This document shows, one piece after another, positions 1-6,127 of a stretch of DNA of 6,516 nt; position 1 is the first letter of the stretch, and each line of letters starts with the position of its first letter. The stretch spans positions 1 through 6,516 of the forward strand of contig JALNXE010000163.1 in NCBI GenBank assembly GCA_023230525.1. The letters run 5' to 3'. Position numbers and translations under genes: made by a program. Under the pieces are notes generated by a model. It was not told where the DNA came from and did no database searches. It saw only the letters and a list, made by a program, of their open reading frames with translations. Origin of the DNA: Desulfobulbaceae bacterium (GTDB taxonomy: Bacteria; Desulfobacterota; Desulfobulbia; Desulfobulbales; SURF-16).

Positions 1-527
1 ATCTCCAGGTGGAGAACCTCTTCGCCGATGCACTGAAAACGGAAATGCCCCGGCTCAATGATCCCGGCATGCACCGGCCCCACGGCAACCTCATGAATTG
101 CCTCGCCTTCCACCGGGAAATAATCGTAATTGCCGGGGATATCCTGGGTGTAATCATTGCCGAAGATATCTTCCCGCTGCCGGAGGTTGGCATGGTAGCG
201 GACATGTTTGAGCCACGGATGCTCATAAGGCCGCACCCCGTACTGTTCGGCGATCTCCCGCTCGAACATGTGAAATTTTTCGCAGTCTATAGTCAAGGAA
301 TGATAGGCCTCGGCAACATCACTGCCGGTGACATAAAGTCCGCCGTCATTACGCAAGACGGCCAGGACCTTCAGTACCCCGTTATCCTCATAGGCGAAAT
401 AGTGGACGATCTGGCCGCCATCCAAGGCAAATCCCGATAACTCCTGGCGGAAAACATGAAAAGGCAGATGCGGGATATCGCTTCGTTTTACTGTTTCGCC
501 GTTGGCAATTTTAAGGAGGTTACCCAT
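1..527 (-). CDS. Hydrogenase-4/formate hydrogenlyase-type large subunit (HyfG/HycE-like), 5' part only
   Basis: Catalytic or quinone-side large subunit of a complex I-like membrane enzyme, related to fused NuoC-NuoD. About 175 residues are visible before the window edge cuts the gene. The N-terminal part (about 1-135) is the NuoC-like 30 kDa domain, with the signature FEREIAEQYGVRPYEHPWLK at 88-107. The NuoD/[NiFe] large-subunit domain begins near 145, marked by VGPVHAGIIEPGHFRF at 149-164, which is characteristic of HycE/HyfG proteins. The start is ATG at 527, preceded by a G-rich GGGGGTGG five bases upstream. The gene overlaps the end of the hyfF-like gene by 8 bases (ATGGGTAA), suggesting translational coupling. 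The visible part ends before the position where the first Ni-binding CxxC motif would lie, so it cannot be called a working hydrogenase rather than a hydrogenase-related (Ehr) subunit. The family call is firm; the activity is open. Confidence 0.93.
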   Translation of the reverse strand, partial: MGNLLKIANGETVKRSDIPHLPFHVFRQELSGFALDGGQIVHYFAYEDNGVLKVLAVLRNDGGLYVTGSDVAEAYHSLTIDCEKFHMFEREIAEQYGVRPYEHPWLKHVRYHANLRQREDIFGNDYTQDIPGNYDYFPVEGEAIHEVAVGPVHAGIIEPGHFRFQCIGEEVLHLE

Positions 528-1947
528 TCAAACCACCCCCGATGGCTGTGATTGCGTTGATAATTGTTTGATAAAGACTTTCCGGGAGCCACACACAGAG
601 GACCGCCGACGTCAACAAAAGCGCATAGGAAGGCAGGATCCGCAAAAATTTTTCCTGCACCAGGATATCATTATCATGCTGGGCAAATGACATGCGCATG
701 ACGAGACGTGCGGCACCGGCAAAAATGAGGATCAGACAGAAAATGAAAATGGTGATGCTGACAAGACGTCCGCTGCGGAAGGCTCCGATAATGATCAGCA
801 GCTCACTGACGAATATGCCGAAAGGCGGGAAGCCGGAGATCCCGGCAAAACCGGCAAAAAAGGCGAAAAAGGTCTTGGGCAGCAATTTCGCCATATTGCC
901 TGTGTTCCTGATCAGTTTCGTGCCATAGCCGAGAAGAATATTGCCGGACGACAGAAACAGGGAGGACTTAATGAGCGAGTGATGGATCAGATGCAGCATG
1001 GCCCCGTACGTACCCAACCCCCCGATGGCGATGCCGAAGGCAATGATCCCCATGTTTTCGATACTCGAGTAGGCCAGCATCCGCTTGTAATCGGTCTGAT
1101 TCATAATAAAAACCGCCGCAACGGCCATGGACAGCAGACCGAAAACAATAAGGACATTGCTTGAATAGGCGCCGAGCCCGGCAGCATAGAGCAGGGTGTG
1201 GGTCTTATAGACCCCGAGAAACGCGCAGTTCAGCAGCGCGCCTGACAGAAGGGCTGAGGCAGGACTGGGAGACTCGCTGTGGGCGTCGGGAAGCCAGGTA
1301 TGCATGGGCGCCAGTCCCATCTTGGTGCCGTACCCGATGACCACAAAAACAAATCCCGCCTTGAGCCAGACCTGATCGAGACTCGCGGCAACGGCTTGCA
1401 GGGCGGAAAAGGAAAGCGGCACATCCACCTTGCCTATGTCCATGGACAGGGTGATAAAGAAAGACCCGAGTAGAGCCAGGGCAATGCCCACCGAGCAGAT
1501 CAGCACGTATTTCCAGGTTGCCTCCAGAGCCTCTTTGGAGCGATGCACAAAGATCAACGGGGCGCTGACCAGGGTGGTCGCCTCGATGGCTATCCACAGG
1601 ACGATAAGATGATCAGCCAGAGTCACCATGCTCATGGCAGCCAGGAAAAAAAGCATACAGCCGATAAAAACATGCTCATTTTCCATTTCCGTCTCTTTCA
1701 TGTAGGAAACGCTATAAATGGAGATGAACAGAAAGATGAAGGAGGTGACCAGAAGCACCAGGGTGCCTTCCGGAGTGGCGCGGAAATAAGCATCAAACAT
1801 TGGTGCTGAGATTTTCAGCCAGCACATCCCGGTCAGCTGCACATGCAAAAGAGCGGCAATGACAAGAATGATCCTGCCGAGCTTCACCGGGAGAAAGGTT
1901 GCCATTATTCCGGCAAACAGGGGTATGAGGAAAACCAATTCTAACAT
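520..1947 (-). CDS. hyfF: Hydrogenase-4 component F-like membrane subunit (antiporter-type, NuoM/NuoN-like)
   Basis: Integral membrane protein of 475 residues in the proton-antiporter family (NuoL/M/N, MrpA/D), expected to carry ions across the cytoplasmic membrane in the complex's membrane arm. It is hydrophobic throughout with about 13-14 likely helices. Residues matching the family's proton path are visible: E122 in WIAIEATTL (TM5 Glu), K209 in GYGTKMGLAPMHTWLPDAH (TM7 Lys), H322/H323 and K327 in LIHHSLIKSSLF (broken helix), and E382 in FPPFGIFVSELL (TM12). At the TM8 position where NuoM-type proteins and the neighbouring HyfB-like protein have Lys, this protein has N240 (LLSGALLN). The start at 1947 has AAGGA eight bases upstream, lying inside the last codons of the hyfE-like gene. 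The 4-base gap before it and the 8-base overlap after it place it in the operon. E. coli HyfF is somewhat longer. The F rather than B assignment rests on length, operon position and lack of the HyfB C-terminal extension. Confidence 0.93.
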   Translation of the reverse strand: MLELVFLIPLFAGIMATFLPVKLGRIILVIAALLHVQLTGMCWLKISAPMFDAYFRATPEGTLVLLVTSFIFLFISIYSVSYMKETEMENEHVFIGCMLFFLAAMSMVTLADHLIVLWIAIEATTLVSAPLIFVHRSKEALEATWKYVLICSVGIALALLGSFFITLSMDIGKVDVPLSFSALQAVAASLDQVWLKAGFVFVVIGYGTKMGLAPMHTWLPDAHSESPSPASALLSGALLNCAFLGVYKTHTLLYAAGLGAYSSNVLIVFGLLSMAVAAVFIMNQTDYKRMLAYSSIENMGIIAFGIAIGGLGTYGAMLHLIHHSLIKSSLFLSSGNILLGYGTKLIRNTGNMAKLLPKTFFAFFAGFAGISGFPPFGIFVSELLIIIGAFRSGRLVSITIFIFCLILIFAGAARLVMRMSFAQHDNDILVQEKFLRILPSYALLLTSAVLCVWLPESLYQTIINAITAIGGGLNG

Positions 1948-1951
1948 ATTC

Positions 1952-2605
1952 TCAATCCTTTAATCTGCCAAGCAGTGCGGTGTCCACATCGTCAAAAGCG
2001 CTGTTGATGTTATGCAGAACAATACCCATAATCATCACGCCGACCAACAGATCGAGCAGCACGCCGAATTCAACCACGTACTGAGTATGGGATTCCTTTG
2101 CCAATGCCGCGCCCACCAGATAGATACCATTTTCCATCATCAGGTAACCAATAACCTGGGTAATCGCCTTGCGCCGGGCCATCAACAAGAAAAGACCCGA
2201 GGCCATGGTGGTGATGGCGGTGATCAGCAGCAGGGCATGGCCGCCGGGAAGGGAAATATTCAGTTGTTCAGTAATATAGGCTGAAATGACGATAAAGGCC
2301 AAACCGGTAAAAAGGGAGGCATTATAGCCGACAAACGGCTCGACCTCCGTTCTGATTTTTACCTTGTTTAAGGCAATATACATAAAACCGGGGATAAGTA
2401 TTCCTTTAATCAGAATCATGATCTGCAGAAAAAGAATACTGCCGGCGCCAATTCCATGTTGCTGATCAAGAAACAATGGCACCAGGGAAACCAGAACCCC
2501 TTGAAAGGCCATTATCCTGACTAATCCTACAAGCCTGTTTGAGCTTAATGACAAAAGAACGGACAGCAGCACAAGGGACAGTATTGCATCGGAAAGCTGT
2601 ATCAT
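1952..2605 (-). CDS. hyfE: Hydrogenase-4 component E-like membrane subunit (contains NuoK-like part)
   Basis: Small integral membrane subunit, 217 residues, close to the roughly 216 of E. coli HyfE. The C-terminal half resembles NuoK: QVIGYLMMENGIYLVG at 150-165 with E158, and VEFGVLLDLLVGVMIMG with E179. These correspond to the two membrane-buried glutamates of NuoK (E36/E72 in E. coli) that link the quinone site to the antiporter subunits. The first 100 residues are an extra set of helices, typical of HyfE and absent from NuoK. The reading frame stays open to an ATG at 2740, but the real start is most likely 2605 (MIQLSDAIL). It has GGAG eight bases upstream, overlaps the hyfC-like stop in an ATGA junction, and gives the family length. 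The extra 45 residues of the longer frame are not HyfE-like and lie over hyfC codons. It ends 4 bases before hyfF. Confidence 0.93.
   Translation of the reverse strand: MIQLSDAILSLVLLSVLLSLSSNRLVGLVRIMAFQGVLVSLVPLFLDQQHGIGAGSILFLQIMILIKGILIPGFMYIALNKVKIRTEVEPFVGYNASLFTGLAFIVISAYITEQLNISLPGGHALLLITAITTMASGLFLLMARRKAITQVIGYLMMENGIYLVGAALAKESHTQYVVEFGVLLDLLVGVMIMGIVLHNINSAFDDVDTALLGRLKD
1956..1960 (-). promoter_or_regulatory. Ribosome binding site of the hyfF-like gene, inside the end of hyfE
   Basis: AAGGA on the minus strand lies eight bases before ATG at 1947 and overlaps the last two sense codons of the hyfE-like gene (ending LKD). Ribosomes finishing hyfE would therefore sit on the hyfF start, consistent with coupled translation. 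Confidence 0.7.
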
Positions 2606-3519
2606 TGGACGAACTCCATGGTAAGAATGGCCGCAAAAAATACCAGGGCAAAGGAGGTCAGAATAAACTTGGGCACCAAATCCATCTTGTACCGGGCCAT
2701 AATGGATTCCGTTATCCCCACGAAAACGTAAATCAGACACATGATGCCATAGAAGATCAGGCCGTTCAGATAGACGTTATCCAGTTGAAAGGGATAAAGC
2801 AGGCAGGTGATAAAGGCGGAATAAAAAAACAGCTTCAGGTAGGCGCCCAGTTCAATAAGGGCAAGATCCGGCCCGCTGTGATCAAGAATCATGACCTCGT
2901 GAATCATGGTCAGCTCAAGATGGGTAGCCGGGTCATCCACCGGAACCCTGGAGTTTTCTGTCAAAAGAACGATAAACAAGGCGAAAATGACCAGCAGCAG
3001 CAGCGAAGCAACCGGACTCCACAGGTTGATGGCCGTTGGTCCTGTGAAGAAGGCGGCAAAGCTGAAAGAGCCGTTCAGCCGGTAAAAAAGCAGCAGGATA
3101 ACAAAGAGTGTCGCCTCGGCAAGCGTGGAAAAATAGGCCTCTCTGGCCGCTCCCATACCCTCAAAGGGTGAAGCAGTATCAAGGGCGGCTATAATGGTGA
3201 AGAATCGGCCAAGCCCCATGAGATATAAAAGGATGATCACGTCACCATGAAAGGATAAGAGCGGTTTTATCCCGGCAAAGGGGAAAAAAAGCAGCACCAT
3301 GACCACGCTGCAGAAGGATACCACCGGCCCCAGCTTAAAAACAAAACTTGTGCTGGTGCTGTACACCGAACCCTTCTTAAAAAGCTTGGCAAGGGTATAG
3401 TACTTTATCAGAATGGGGGGACCCTTTCTTCCGGCAATGTACGCCTTTACTTTCATGATAATTGCCGACAGGAAAGGGGCAGCAAGTATAGCGAAGCAGA
3501 ATGATACGATTGATTCCAT
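2602..3519 (-). CDS. hyfC: Hydrogenase-4 component C-like membrane subunit (NuoH/HycD family)
   Basis: Integral membrane anchor of 305 residues in the NuoH/HycD/HyfC family, which in complex I forms the quinone-side cavity joining the peripheral and membrane arms. About eight helices are expected. Visible family motifs are RKGPPI at 31-36 followed by a Tyr-rich/Lys loop; ALDTASPFEGMGAAREAYF around 112-130 (D114, E120, R126, E127); and a long acidic loop around 188-216 containing ENSRVPVDDPATHLELTMIH and ending ILDHSG. The last element usually reads more like LEYSG, so D213-H214 is a mild departure. The start at 3519 has AGAGG six bases upstream. A nearby ATG four bases earlier is in another frame. 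The stop overlaps the hyfE start by 4 bases. A 47-base gap with no evident hairpin separates it from hyfB. Confidence 0.94.
   Translation of the reverse strand: MESIVSFCFAILAAPFLSAIIMKVKAYIAGRKGPPILIKYYTLAKLFKKGSVYSTSTSFVFKLGPVVSFCSVVMVLLFFPFAGIKPLLSFHGDVIILLYLMGLGRFFTIIAALDTASPFEGMGAAREAYFSTLAEATLFVILLLFYRLNGSFSFAAFFTGPTAINLWSPVASLLLLVIFALFIVLLTENSRVPVDDPATHLELTMIHEVMILDHSGPDLALIELGAYLKLFFYSAFITCLLYPFQLDNVYLNGLIFYGIMCLIYVFVGITESIMARYKMDLVPKFILTSFALVFFAAILTMEFVQ
2614..2617 (-). promoter_or_regulatory. Ribosome binding site that decides the hyfE-like start
   Basis: GGAG on the minus strand lies eight bases before ATG at 2605 and inside the last codons of the hyfC-like gene. Together with the ATGA overlap it supports the 217-residue start over the ATG at 2740. 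Confidence 0.7.
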
Positions 3520-3566
3520 CCATTACCTCTGTAGATTTTGCAGTTGTACCGATTCTATGCTGAACT

Positions 3567-5525
3567 TTAGAGAAACAACAACATCACGATGATTGCCGCA
3601 ACGATATAGGCGATATAGAGATGAATATTCCCATGCTGTATCCAGCGCAGCATCTGCAGCAGATGAAAAAACGGTTTGATTATCATTTCGTGAATTTTGC
3701 TTTCCGCGACATCAATTACCTCGGTATGATAAATCGTCTGTCCCGGAAAAATCTTCCTGATGCCTGAATAAAAAGTCTTTACCGGGACAAAGGGGCGGTA
3801 AAAATCGATCATGGAAGCGGCGTAAGAAGTGCCGGTATACTGCATTCTGACCGTGGGCCTGGTAAAACCGCACCCCCAGGTTGGCCCGGCACTCACTTCC
3901 TTTCGCCAGTAAAGCAGCTTGCGCAAGATCGACACGGCCAGAAACAGGGCAATAAAAAGAGCAGCGGTTTTGGCGATGTTGCGCAGGATAACAATAAAAG
4001 TATCCGGGTTATAAGCAGCCACCAACGGAAGATCGCCGATACCCTTAAAAGCCAGACGGACAAAAGGTTCCGGCAGAACGCCGATCAGCAGACATGCCCC
4101 GGCAAGAAAAATCATGGTCAGCTTCATTGACAAACCAACCTCGCTTGCCTGAGCGGCCTTATCGGTCCGCGGCTCCCCCAAAAAGGCCAGCCCCACCACC
4201 TTGGAAAAACAGGCAGTGGCAAGTCCTCCTATTACTGCCAGCGAGATAATGGCAAGCGCGGAGAGAATAAACGAGGTGCGCTGGAGATGAATTCCCTGAA
4301 AACTGCCGTAATAAATGAGAAATTCGCCGATAAAGCCACTGAATGGCGGGAGGCCTGAAATAGCCAGAGAGCCGACCAGAAATGTGCGGCCTGTGACAGG
4401 CATTCTTTTTAACAGCCCCCCCAGTTGATCGATAGATCGTGTTTTTGCCTTATGCAGTATAGCCCCGGCGCCCATAAAGAGAAGGGATTTGAATATCGAA
4501 TGATTAAAAACATGCATGAAGGCGCCGGCAAAACCGAAAAAGGCCATGGCCTGGGTTCCGGTAGCCACCCCGAGCATACCCACTCCGAGTCCGATCAAAA
4601 TAATCCCGATATTCTCGACACTGCTATAGGCCAGCAGCTTTTTCACATCCTGGTTGCCAAGGGCATACACCACGCCAAGAACCCCGGTGACCATGCCGAC
4701 AATCAGGACGATCTGGGCAAAAATCATGGAGGGTACGGCAAGCAGGGCATACATGCGGATGATACCGTAGATGCCCATCTTGATCATCACTCCGGACATA
4801 ATCGCCGAAATATGGCTTGGGGCAGCCGGATGGGCGTAAGGCAGCCAGATATGTAACGGAAAGATACCTGCTTTCGAGCCGAAGCCGATGAAAGCCAGGA
4901 CAAAAACCACGAGTTTTACCGTGTCGGGAATTGCCGCGAATCCCGTGAAAGCAAAACTGCCGGTATAGCTGTAGATAAGCGCAAAGGCGGCAAAGAGAAA
5001 CATGGCGCCGCCTTGGGCAAAGATAAAATAAAGGTAGCCGGCCTGCCTGGTATCTTTATTTTGAAAGTCATAGACGACAAGAAAATATGAAGAAATCGAC
5101 ATGATTTCCCAGGCCAGGGCAAAGGTGGGAATATTGTCTGCGCAGGCAACCAAGGCCATGGAAACGATCAGAATCGCGTTAAAGAAATAATTGATCGCCG
5201 TTCTGGTGGAATGCTCCGGTTTTTCCATATAATGGAAACTATACAGCACGGCCAACGGTGAAATAATAAAGATCGGGACAAGAAAAAAAGCGGATATACT
5301 GTCCATCTGAAAGGACAAGGTAAAGATATGCAACCACGGCAGGGAATATGTCGCGGCTGCACCTGGGTGCAAGAGCACGGAAAGGGCGTCAAAGAGTCCC
5401 AGTATGCAACCAGCGGCAATCAGGACGCAGCTGCCTGCTTTCATAGTCGTGAAATGCCGGTGCATGAGGAGAGGCAAAACGCCGCCACATGCGATCACGG
5501 CAAGAGACAGAAAAAAGGTATCCAT
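3567..5525 (-). CDS. hyfB: Hydrogenase-4 component B-like membrane subunit (antiporter-type, HycC/NuoL-like)
   Basis: First visible gene of the operon: a 652-residue integral membrane protein, close to E. coli HyfB (about 670). The core (about 70-450) is a proton-antiporter domain with E140 in FALAWEIMSISSY (TM5), K218 in FGSKAGIFPLHIWLP (TM7), K249 in SGVMIKMGIYG (TM8), H338/H342 and K346 in HVFNHSIFKSLLF, and E401 in FSGFIGEFLIYYG (TM12, Glu as in NuoM rather than the Lys of NuoL). The C-terminal part identifies the HyfB/HycC subgroup: GPTWGCGFTRPTVRMQYTGTS around 547-567, then a soluble amphipathic stretch with TEVIDVAESKIHEMI, then WIQHGNIHLYIAYI leading into a final helix. The start at 5525 has a strong AAGGGGG four bases upstream. 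No gene for HyfA lies before it and none for HyfD lies after hyfC, so the membrane arm has two large antiporter-type subunits rather than three, at least in this operon. Confidence 0.94.
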   Translation of the reverse strand: MDTFFLSLAVIACGGVLPLLMHRHFTTMKAGSCVLIAAGCILGLFDALSVLLHPGAAATYSLPWLHIFTLSFQMDSISAFFLVPIFIISPLAVLYSFHYMEKPEHSTRTAINYFFNAILIVSMALVACADNIPTFALAWEIMSISSYFLVVYDFQNKDTRQAGYLYFIFAQGGAMFLFAAFALIYSYTGSFAFTGFAAIPDTVKLVVFVLAFIGFGSKAGIFPLHIWLPYAHPAAPSHISAIMSGVMIKMGIYGIIRMYALLAVPSMIFAQIVLIVGMVTGVLGVVYALGNQDVKKLLAYSSVENIGIILIGLGVGMLGVATGTQAMAFFGFAGAFMHVFNHSIFKSLLFMGAGAILHKAKTRSIDQLGGLLKRMPVTGRTFLVGSLAISGLPPFSGFIGEFLIYYGSFQGIHLQRTSFILSALAIISLAVIGGLATACFSKVVGLAFLGEPRTDKAAQASEVGLSMKLTMIFLAGACLLIGVLPEPFVRLAFKGIGDLPLVAAYNPDTFIVILRNIAKTAALFIALFLAVSILRKLLYWRKEVSAGPTWGCGFTRPTVRMQYTGTSYAASMIDFYRPFVPVKTFYSGIRKIFPGQTIYHTEVIDVAESKIHEMIIKPFFHLLQMLRWIQHGNIHLYIAYIVAAIIVMLLFL

Positions 5526-5529
5526 TAAT

Positions 5530-5536
5530 CCCCCTT
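5530..5536 (-). promoter_or_regulatory. Ribosome binding site of the hyfB-like gene
   Basis: AAGGGGG on the minus strand, four bases before ATG at 5525, is a strong purine-rich site. It partly overlaps a 10-base palindrome (TTTTGCAAAA, 5535-5544) that could affect access to the site, though it is short and AT-rich. Confidence 0.65.
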
Positions 5537-5852
5537 TTGCAAAAAGTACCTTAAAGCATATATATCAGCGGCAACCCGAAAGTGCACTCCCCCTCACGCT
5601 CACTGCAGACTCTCCTGGTATCGCTGCGCAGACCAACCAGCAACAGCACTAAGGTCTTTGCTTGCATCACACCTGTCAATGTCCTCTTCTCTTGCCGCGT
5701 GGTAATTTGTCCGCAAGAATGGCTAACCCTCTTTGGGCTATATTTACCATCGTCGTCGGTCAATGGGGTCAGTGAAGTTATTTCAGACCATGGCTTGTCT
5801 TGGCTGGCGGCGAAATCGTGGCCCTTAATACAGCTCTCATGTTCGGAAAGTC

Positions 5853-5892
5853 AAGCAAAAAATTTCATACAATTTTGCTTTTTTATTTTTTT
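5853..5892 (+). terminator. Intrinsic terminator-like hairpin with T-tract, pointing right
   Basis: AAGCAAAA at 5853-5860 pairs perfectly with TTTTGCTT at 5873-5880, leaving a 12-base loop in which two more A-T pairs are possible. It is followed by a T-rich run (TTTTATTTTTTT, 5881-5892) on the plus strand. On the minus strand there is no T-tract after the hairpin, so the direction is rightward. The stem is A/T-rich and hence weak, and no annotated rightward gene precedes it. It marks the change from normal to AT-rich composition. Confidence 0.45.
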
Positions 5893-5910
5893 GATTTTCT
5901 ATTCACCAAG

Positions 5911-5945
5911 TTATCAGTATAATGATAAAAAGAGTGATAATCACT
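5911..5945 (+). promoter_or_regulatory. Candidate promoter/operator upstream of uvrA
   Basis: A perfect TATAAT at 5918-5923 lies between TTATCA (5911-5916) and TGATAA (5923-5928), an inverted pair. A second TGATAA follows at 5935-5940. The three half-sites start exactly 12 bases apart. The last one lies inside a perfect 13-base palindrome, AGTGATAATCACT (5933-5945). No good -35 hexamer sits 16-18 bases before the TATAAT; the nearest TTGATT is 21 bases away. If it is a promoter for uvrA it leaves a leader of roughly 200 bases. A repressor or activator site overlapping a -10 box is an inference. The core resembles part of a Fur box only loosely. Confidence 0.3.
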
Positions 5946-6127
5946 TATTCCACTTAAAAGCGCTACATACAGGAATTTCTCTCTTTTGCCACGGCCAGCC
6001 TTCTGATATTATTTTGATCGCCAATACACATCCTGAAGGTTACACTGTTTTTAATTTGTACACTCTATATTGTTTCCACTCCCATAAATAAACCTTTTTT
6101 CTGCATACTCTTAAGTTTCTTTATCTT

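Larger units (their letters stand above)
5526..6127. other. Divergent intergenic region between the hyf-like operon and uvrA
   Basis: This 602-base stretch separates two genes transcribed away from each other, so it must hold the uvrA promoter and most likely the operon promoter. From 5526 to about 5850 the composition is like the coding DNA, near 50% G+C. From about 5850 to 6127 it is clearly AT-rich. Open frames occur (5582-6091 plus, 169 codons; 5551-5763 minus, 70 codons), but neither has a recognisable motif or a convincing ribosome binding site, so I do not call a gene. A perfect TTGACA on the minus strand at 5674-5679 has no good -10 at the right distance. An ATATATAT stretch at 5558-5565 could be part of an operon promoter, but no matching -35 is seen. 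Confidence 0.8.

Noticed and set aside
9..440. Plus-strand open frame of 143 codons at the left edge
   Set aside because: It is the antisense shadow of the well-supported large-subunit gene.
1952..2740. Longer hyfE reading frame starting at ATG 2740 (262 codons)
   Set aside because: The extra 45 residues lie over hyfC codons and do not look like membrane protein. The ATG at 2605 has its own ribosome binding site and gives the family length.
2539..3171. Plus-strand open frame of 210 codons
   Set aside because: It lies opposite hyfC/hyfE. The translation is rich in Lys, Gln, Gly and His with no motif, as expected for the antisense of a membrane-protein gene.
5540..5560. Possible sigma-54 promoter for the operon (GG and GC elements on the minus strand)
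   Set aside because: GG and GC are 8 bases apart instead of 10, and the site falls almost on the ribosome binding site of hyfB.
5674..5679. Perfect TTGACA on the minus strand as a -35 box
   Set aside because: The hexamer 17 bases downstream (GACCTT) matches TATAAT at only two positions, and neighbouring spacings are no better.
5551..5763. Minus-strand open frame of 70 codons upstream of hyfB
   Set aside because: No motif, no good ribosome binding site, and it covers the region expected to hold the operon promoter. Conservation could revive it.
6041..6064. Possible LexA (SOS) box upstream of uvrA, around ACTGTTTTTAATTTGTACA
   Set aside because: The CTGT and ACA halves are 11 bases apart rather than 8, and the right half lacks the final G. 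It does not fit the E. coli-type CTGT-N8-ACAG box, and I see no Bacillus-type box either.
5582..6091. Plus-strand open frame of 169 codons in the intergenic region
   Set aside because: No ribosome binding site and no recognisable domain. It runs through the hairpin/T-tract and the AT-rich region, with composition changing midway.
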